64,000 nucleotides of DNA from NCBI RefSeq assembly GCF_030272615.1, contig NC_081413.1, positions 449,420,538-449,484,537 on the forward strand, read 5' to 3'. Origin of the DNA: Cryptomeria japonica. Its lineage: Eukaryota > Streptophyta > Pinopsida > Cupressales > Cupressaceae. The first letter of the stretch is position 1; every line of letters begins with the position of its first letter. A program made the translations under genes and the position numbers. Positions 57,314-64,000 of the stretch are shown here, in pieces. The notes under the pieces were generated by a model. That model was not told where the DNA came from. It saw only the letters and a list, made by a program, of their open reading frames with translations, and searched no databases.

Positions 57314-59925
57314 AATAGCATGCACATTTTTAAGAGCATAATTAATAAAATTATATACAAATAGCATTTTTAAGGAAATTATAGAAGAATTATTTACTAA
57401 CATATTGCATTGTCTAAAAAGGATAATATTTACAAGGATGCAATGGATACTAGTTCTCAATCAGGTGATCGTGAAATTGTAGAGGAATTGCTAGTGTATT
57501 TTGTAGACTAGGTATTTTGTGGAACGAGTTAGAGGTTGTCCAAGAAGAGAAATCCAAAGAGAAAAAAGAGAAAGATCTTGTTGCTCAACATGTATGGATT
57601 TTGCCTAATTGAGCTGCAAGGAGCACTTTTTCTACTCTACTAACGGTTATTAAAAATTCAAATATATATGTGCCTATTTTGTTTATACAATATAGCATTT
57701 TAAGAGCATAATTCAGGAAATTATAGAAAATAGCATGCACTTTATTAAGAGAATAATTAAGCAAATTATAAACAAATAGCATTTTAAAGAAAAATATAGA
57801 AAATTTTGTGCTAACATATTGCACTATCTAAAAAGGATAATCTTTACAAGAATGCAATGCAAACTAGTTCTCAATTGGGTGATCGTGAACTTGCACAAGA
57901 ATTGCTGGTGTATTTTGTGGAATAGGTATTTTGTGGAACGAGTTAGAGGCTCTCCAAGAAGAGAAATCCAAGGAGAAAGAAGAGAAAGATATTGTTGCTC
58001 AACAGGTATGGATTTTTCTTAATTGAGCCTCAAGGAGCACTTGTTCTAATCTACTAACAATTTTTAAAAATTCAAATAAATATATGCCTATTTTGTTTAC
58101 AAAATGTAGCATTTTAAGAGCATAATTAAGGAAATTATTTAAAATAGCATGCGCATTTTTAAGAGTATAATTAAGGAAATTATAGAAAAATTATGTGCTA
58201 ACATATTGCACTGTCTAAAAAGGATAATCTTTACAAGGATGCAATGGAAACTAGTTCTCAATCGAGTGATCGTGAACTTTTAGAGGAATTGCTAGTGTAT
58301 TTTGTGGAACAGGTATTTTGTGGAACGAGTTAGAGGATGTCCAAGAAGAGAAATCCAAGGAGAAAGAAGAGAAAGATCTTGTTGCTCAACAGGTATGCAC
58401 TTTTCTTAGTTGAGCCTCAAGGATCACTTGTTCTACTCAAATAATGGTTTTTAAAAATTCAAATAAATATGTGCGTATTTTGTTTACAGAATATAGAATT
58501 TTAAAAACATAATTAAGGAAATTATAAAAAATAGCATACGCATTTTTAAGAGCATAATTAAGGAAATTATAGACATAGTATTTTTAAGGAAATTATAGAA
58601 AAATTATGTGCTAACATATTGCACTGTCTTAAAAGGATAATCTTTACAAGGATGTAATGGAAACTAGTTTTGAATCAGGTGATCGTGAACTTGTAGAGGA
58701 ATTGCTGGTGTATATTGTGGAACAGGTGTTTTTTGGAATGAGTTAGAGGTTGTCCAAGAAGAGAAATCCAAGGAGAAAGAAGAGAAAGATCTTGTTGCTC
58801 AAGAGGTATGCATTTTTCTTAGTTGAGCCTCAAGGAGCACTAGTTCTACTCTACTAACGGTTTTTAAAAATTCAAATAAATATGTGCCTATTTTGTTTGC
58901 AGAATATAGCATTTTAAGCGCATGATTAAGGATATTATAGAAAATAGCATGCACATTTTTAAGAGAATAATTAAGGAAATCATAGACAAATAGCATTTTT
59001 AAGGAAATTATAGAAAAATTATGTGCTAACATATTGCATTGTCTAAAAAGGACAATCTTTACAAGGATGCAATGGAAACTAGTTCTCAATTGGATGATTG
59101 TAAACTTGCAGAGGAATTGCTGGTGTATTTTGTGGAATGGGTATTTTGTGGAACGAGTTAGCAGCTGTCCAAGAAGAGAAATCCAACGAGAAAGAAGAGA
59201 AAGATCTTGTTGCTCAATAGGTATGCATTTTGCTTAATTGAGCCTCAAGGAGCACTTTTTCTACTCTACTGACAGTTTTTAAAAATTCAAATAAATATGT
59301 GCCAATTTTGTTTATAAAATATAGCATTTTAAGAGCATAATTAAGGAAATTATAGAAAATAGCATGTGCATTTTTAAGAGCATAATTAAGGAATTATAGA
59401 AAAATTATGTGCTAACATATTGCATTGTCTAAAAAGGAAAATCTTTATAGGGATGCAATGGAAACTAGTTCTCAATCGGGTGATCATGAACTTGAAGAGG
59501 AGTTGTTGGTGTATTTTGTGGAACAAGTTAGAGGTTGTCCAAGAAGAGAAATCCAAGGAGAAAGAAGAGAAAGATATGGTTTCTCAATAGGTATGCATTT
59601 TGTTTAATTGAGCGTCAATGAGTAGTTGTTATACTCTATTGATGATTTTTAAAAATTCAAATAAATATGTGCCTATTTTGTTTACAAAATACAACATTGT
59701 AAGAGAATAATTAATAAAATTATAGAAAATAGCATGCACATTTTTAAGAGCATAATTAAGGAAATTATAGAAAAAGAGCATTTTTCAAGAAATTATAGAA
59801 AAATTATGTTCTAACATATTGTACTATCTAAATAGAATAATCTTTACAAGGATGCAATGGAAACTAGTTCTCAATCAGGTGATCGTGAGCTTGCAGAGGA
59901 ATTGCTGGTGTATTTTGTGGAACAA
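57314..59925 (+). repeat. Clathrin-exon tandem array, part 3 (units 9-15)
   Basis: Exon A marker at 57438, 57850, 58236, 58653, 59066, 59453 and 59849. Spacings of 412, 386, 417, 413, 387 and 396 show two length classes, the short one lacking a ~30-base AT-rich sub-repeat. Unit 14 (59453) lacks the 14-base junction duplication and reads [10 protein letters not shown] straight into the exon B part. Unit 15 leads not to the exon B part but to the true intron and exon C, and so is the gene-proximal end of the array. Confidence 0.9.
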
Positions 59926-60423
59926 GTATACAATTGGTAAAACATATAGTTGGTTGTTCTCTCTCACAAGCTAAAGTATATTTTGAATTTTCATTTTGGA
60001 TTGGGGCATTGAAATGGGGCTTACTTTTACATTTGGAACTGCAGGGCAAGAAAGAATGCTTTGCTTCATGCTTGTTTATATGCTATGACTTGATTAGACT
60101 AGATGTGGCTTTAGAACTTTCCTGGATGAATAATATGATTGACTTTTTGTTTCCATACCTACTTTAGGTTCTTGATATACTTTGATGATTCTATGAATAT
60201 TTTAAGTTTCTCTTTAATAAACATTTTAAATCTTCTGCAGAAATAAATATGTGCCTATTTTGTTTACATAATATGTATGCTCAACTTCTTCCCCTTTGCT
60301 TTGCCAGCACCTCCAATGCCTAGCATGGGAGTGGGCATGGGAGGTTTCTTTCAGCTAGGTATGAGTATAATGGGAATGCCTCCCATGCTAGCTTATGGTA
60401 TGCCACCTATGGGTGGCTATTGA
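59815..60423 (+). pseudogene. Clathrin heavy chain 3' end, right copy
   Basis: Exon A (59815-59925, [20 protein letters not shown]), an intron, then exon C (60045-60167, after GCAG): [38 protein letters not shown] and TAG where CAG (Gln) stands in the left copy. Exon B is missing; the intron runs straight to the terminal exon (60270-60423), NMYAQLLPL. After a one-base insertion in a T run the exon reads [12 protein letters not shown] and [15 protein letters not shown], stop. The Met/Gly/Pro-rich tail is typical of plant clathrin heavy chains. The terminal acceptor has changed from ACAG to ACAT. Loss of exon B, the stop, the frameshift and the acceptor change make it a pseudogene. Confidence 0.85.
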
Positions 60424-61440
60424 TAGGATTGAATAACTTAACGTGGGACACAATTCTTCAATCATACATGGTTTTTTGAGGCTGATCTTCGAGTGGAAAG
60501 ATTAGATTGTCAAATTATTTTTATTGTCGTTTGATTAGTTGATACAAAATAATGAACCTTTTGTATTATTGTATCACTCAATCAGTTCAAATCTTTCCAT
60601 CCGCCAAGCAATCGATTCCTGAACTGTCACATGATTAGATTGTCAAGTTGTTTTTATTGTCATTTGGTTGGTTGATACAAATAATGAATCTTTAGTATTA
60701 TTGTATTGGTCAATAAGTGCAAATGTTTCCATCTACCAAGCATCCGATGAGGATGTTGTATGTTCAATAGCATCCTCATCAGATAAACAAGGAGAGGGCA
60801 TCAGAATTCTGACGCCCACCCAATTTAGTGTGACAACTATAGAGTTTTGCTGATAGCTAAGCAATGAGGGGGCGTCAAATTTTTGACACCCATTGAATTT
60901 ATGCTGACGACTATCAAGTTTTGCTGACGGCTAAGCAGTAAGGGGGCATCAGAATTCTGACGCCCACCCAATTTATTTTGACAACTTATCAAGTTTTACC
61001 AATGCCTGGACAATCGCACATACAACATCCTCATCGTTGCGGATGCCTTCGTAGCCATCAGACATTTGATGACTAAACTGTGATGGGGCCATATGAGTTC
61101 AGATGCTCGAACCGTCGCACATACAACATCCTCGTCGGTGTGGATGCCCTCATTGCCATCAAAATTTTTGAAGGATACAAAGTGATGGGGCTATCTGAAT
61201 TTAGATGCCTGAACCATCACACATATAGTATCCTCGTCAGTGTGGATGCCCTAGTTGCCGTTGGAATTGCGATGACTTATCGAGTTTTACCAACGACTAA
61301 GTAGTGAGGGGGCCATCAGAATTCCAATTTATTCTGACACCTTAGCTGTCAGAACATTACCTTCAAGGTGTTGGAATTCTGATGACTTATTGAGTTTTAC
61401 CGACAGCTAAGCACAATCATGGACGTCATCGGAAGAGTCT
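60424..61440. repeat. Three families of degenerate tandem repeats
   Basis: First, a 133-bp unit is present twice (60501 and 60634, ATTAGATTGTCAA...). Second, units of about 74 bp with GGGGGCATCAGAATTCTGAC and ACGCCCACCCAATTTA occur near 60796, 60870 and 60943. Third, units of about 90-115 bp with CGCACATACAACATCCTC occur near 61013, 61105 and 61217. No gene seen. The words GACG and CATCGG recur throughout. Confidence 0.65.
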
Positions 61441-61581
61441 TTGACTCCATCAAAATTTCAATGGTCTTGAGCACTGTCGGAATGCCCGACTGCAAGTTAT
61501 CGATGGAGTTGGTCATCGACAGTCTGACAGATTGTAATCAAAATCCCGATGAACTATTTTCAAAATCTAAGGCCAAATGTA

Positions 61582-62295
61582 CTAGTGTAAAGGTGCTACC
61601 AGTTCAGATATAATCATTTCCACTGTCATTTCCTTCTCATAAATTCTGATTCGACTTTTTCTCAGCTCATCTACTTTGACATTAGCACTCTCCACTATTT
61701 TTTGTAATCTCTTGTTATAACATCTATATGCTTTTCTTTCATTAGAATAACCAGGAAAAATGCCTTCATCACTTCTAGGATCAAATTTCCCAATAGTATC
61801 ATCTCTCATGATATAAATTTTACTACCAAAAATTCTGAAATGCTTAACTGTAGGAGTATTGCCAAACCATAATTCATAAGGTGTCTTACCAGTTTCTCCT
61901 TTGATATGTACTTTATTTAATGTATAAACTGCTATACTAGCTACTTCTCTCCAATAGATATGAGGTAGATTAGCTTCCATCATCATTGTTCTAGCAACAT
62001 CCAAGATAGTTTTGTTTTTTCTTTCCACAACTCCATTATATTGAGGTGTCCGGGGAGCAGAAAGTTGTCTTCTAATACCATGCTTGTCACAAAAGTTATT
62101 AAAATCACCAGATATGAATACTCCACAATGATCTGATCTCAAACATTTAATCTTCAATCGTGTCTCAGTTTCCACTTTAGCCTTAAAGATTTTAAACTTT
62201 TCAAATGCTTCAGATTTTTCTCTCAAAAAAGTAACCCACATCATTGTAGAATAATCATCAATGATTAGCATGAAATATCTATTGATGCAGAGCCC
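61582..62295 (-). pseudogene. Ty1/copia integrase fragment
   Basis: Starts inside the integrase core: YFMLIIDDYSTMMWVTFL (first catalytic Asp), CLRSDHCGVF (second), APRTPQYNGVVERKNKTI (Glu of the third motif). It then reads GKTPYELWFGNTPTVKHFRI, KFDPRSDEGIFPGYS and RCYNKRLQKIVESANVKVDE, the linker that leads to RT in copia elements. All three D,D,E residues are present in a 229-codon open frame. A stop lies just upstream (near 62290) and the fragment is cut off on both sides: no gag, protease, RT or LTR adjoins it. It is a truncated remnant. Confidence 0.9.
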
Positions 62296-63719
62296 TCCTT
62301 GTTACTTGCCAAACACCTCCAAATGTATGACACTGACACCTTAACACATGGATGGGATCCTATCAAGGCAAGGCTCTACAACTTTAGTACAATCTTCTCA
62401 ACATCACCAAGACCCTCTCTTACTCAATTAGGGATATCTTGCTACAATACACTCCATGGTACCTCCAAGGGTTACAAATCAGTTTCACACTAGTTTTGGG
62501 TCATAGAAAACTCCCCAAGTTCAAACAAAGCATAGGTGACAAGAGTTCATACCCATTCCTTAAGAAACTTCCTCAATTAGCCCTAGTCGCTTGTAGCCCT
62601 ATTTAGCGAGTAAAGGGACCTTAAGTTCAGATTTTTCCAAACACCTTGGTAAAAAAATTATGGATTCAGATACCCTTTTAGAAGTTATACAAGTCCCCAA
62701 AAGGAAGGGTCAAGGTATAGAAAATAAAGGTCTTTGCCGGTAGGAATTTGACTGTCCTTAGGTCTCTTTTGTGAAGCAACTATACTCAGATGAATGAACC
62801 GGTGGGTTACAATCCCATGGAAATGTTGGAAAACATAAATCAACAAGGATTCTAGGGTTACACACCTAGAAGCATCGCCATTTGCACACAAGGTGATTTT
62901 GTTTGTTCAAGGTCTAGGTAGCCACATAGAGATGTCCACCTAGGGTCGCTTCAAACACTTCTCTCCCTTGCTCCTCCTACAAAACACTCTTATAAATATA
63001 AAATAAATTGACCATACTTGCCTTTCACCAAATCCCATGAGCCTCAGATTGGTAAAGTGCAAGATATGGCCATGAATGAGGAAAAACCCAAGGTAAACCT
63101 TGGTTTTCTGGGTACCTACAACAAAACTTCAATATCAGGAGCAACACACACAATCAAGTCTCCAAATCAAACCCAAAACAGATCCAACTTTCCTCTAAAA
63201 TCAATTCATATCATTGGGAAAGGATCCCAATCCGTACAGAATCGTACCACAGACCAAAACTCTAGAATTGCAGGAAAACTCAGAATTTAATTGGTTTGTT
63301 TGCATCATAACTCTTATCCATACAATAAACCCCTTGGAAAATAGATCCTTGAGGTGTATATACCATTCCTCAACTGATCTCAACCAAAAATGAAGAGGTT
63401 AGAGCTGTTGGAGAAGTTTCAAATTACAAAAATGCAAAAAGTACATAAAAGTTGCTCATGACAACTTTTGACAACTTTTGCAAAAGTTGTCAAAATGTCA
63501 TCTTTCGCCTCCTAATACCTTGGTTCAAGTTCAACCCCTCCTAAAACATATTAAAACACTCAAAACCAACACATTGGATCCCCTATTGTCCAAAAGTCGT
63601 AATTGGCTCATAGAAATGCCTAAATAGGAGTTTGGCTCACAAGATGGGATTCATTATTACAAACATATATTACGTGATTAAAAACCTATATAAAACATCC
63701 TAAAGACATTATTAATGCC
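62296..63719 (-). other. Probable 3' region and LTR of the element at the right edge
   Basis: No gene recognised. Because a chromodomain-type integrase ends at 63720 on the minus strand, this stretch should contain that element's 3' UTR and LTR. I could not fix LTR ends. Small ORFs such as 63018-63290 have no recognisable product. Confidence 0.35.
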
Positions 63720-64000
63720 TTATCCTCCTTTATCAGAGTATGTCATGTTATCTTGAAGGGTTTGATGAGGTGCTCCTGCACCATGCTCCTCGAAAGAGGA
63801 AATCTCAAGTCCACTTGAGATGAGAGTCGATAGGTCTGCACCATGATCTTTGATCTATTGCTCTGTCATCCAGAATGATTTAGTATCAAGTTTTCCTTTC
63901 CAAGCCACTAAATACTCCATGTAAACTTTACTCTTGGTTTGCTTGGCAACCTTAGTATCTAGAACCTTATGCAACTTTGGTGGTTCATGTTTAGGAATTT
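63720..64000 (-). pseudogene. Chromodomain end of a gypsy integrase (chromovirus), partial
   Basis: On the minus strand from the right edge: PPKLHKVLDTKVAKQTKSK, VYMEYLVAWKGKLDTKSFWM, TEQ, stop (TAG at 63855-63857, probably from CAG), IKDHGADLSTLISSGLEI, ending at TAA (63720-63722). The pattern VLDTK...YLVAWKG....SFW is that of the chromodomain at the C-terminus of plant chromoviral integrases, which directs insertion to chromatin marks. The rest of the element is outside the window. It is unrelated to the Tat elements, whose integrase lacks this domain. Confidence 0.8.

Noticed and set aside
29800-59925. Clathrin units as alternative exons of a working gene
   Set aside because: Exon A runs into TAG at the junction, exon B parts are out of frame, the terminal acceptor and frame are broken, and 24 kb of LTR elements interrupt the array.

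Overview
The window is plant nuclear DNA made almost entirely of retrotransposons. Heavy nesting, tRNA-primed LTR elements, a Tat-type Ty3/gypsy element with two RNase H regions and an antisense plant-mobile-domain gene, and remnants of a plant clathrin heavy-chain gene all point to a large, repeat-rich genome. I suspect a gymnosperm, perhaps a conifer, but that is an impression. I found no intact host gene, no rRNA or tRNA gene and no CRISPR array.

Layout. (1) 1-18311: a minus-strand gypsy fragment (1 to about 2440) lies beside a broken minus-strand ORF of unknown family (H1: 2449-2935 and 14276-16823). H1 is split by a plus-strand Tat-type element (Tat1, 2936-14275, TSD CCCAT). (2) 18312-27880: a second unknown minus-strand ORF (H2) is split by a minus-strand non-autonomous element (NA1, 20268-26916, TSD ATGAT). 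(3) 28300-29060: a tandem repeat of about 220-240 bp. (4) 29287-60423: the decayed 3' end of a clathrin heavy-chain gene. A segment of about 417 bp with two partial exons and intron sequence is amplified to about 15 copies. Three insertions split this array: NA2 (32020-38640, TSD AATAG), a solo LTR (38872-40099, TSD CCAAG) and a 16.2-kb Tat element (Tat2, 41099-57313, TSD AATAG). (5) 60424-64000: degenerate tandem repeats, a Ty1/copia integrase fragment, and the chromodomain end of another gypsy element leaving the right edge.

How the parts relate. Tat1 and Tat2 are one family: their LTRs, PBS region, gag, protease, integrase tail and antisense plant-mobile-domain gene match. Tat2 keeps a decayed but recognisable pol (protease, G-patch, RT, two RNase H regions, integrase). 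Tat1 has lost RT to integrase, yet its LTRs differ at only about a dozen sites and its TSD is perfect, so it was probably moved in trans. NA1 and NA2 share a gag-like ORF with CCHC knuckles and a long second ORF of unknown function, but carry no protease, integrase or RT.

All boundaries and TSDs were read by eye. Family names rest on recognised motifs; no search was run.
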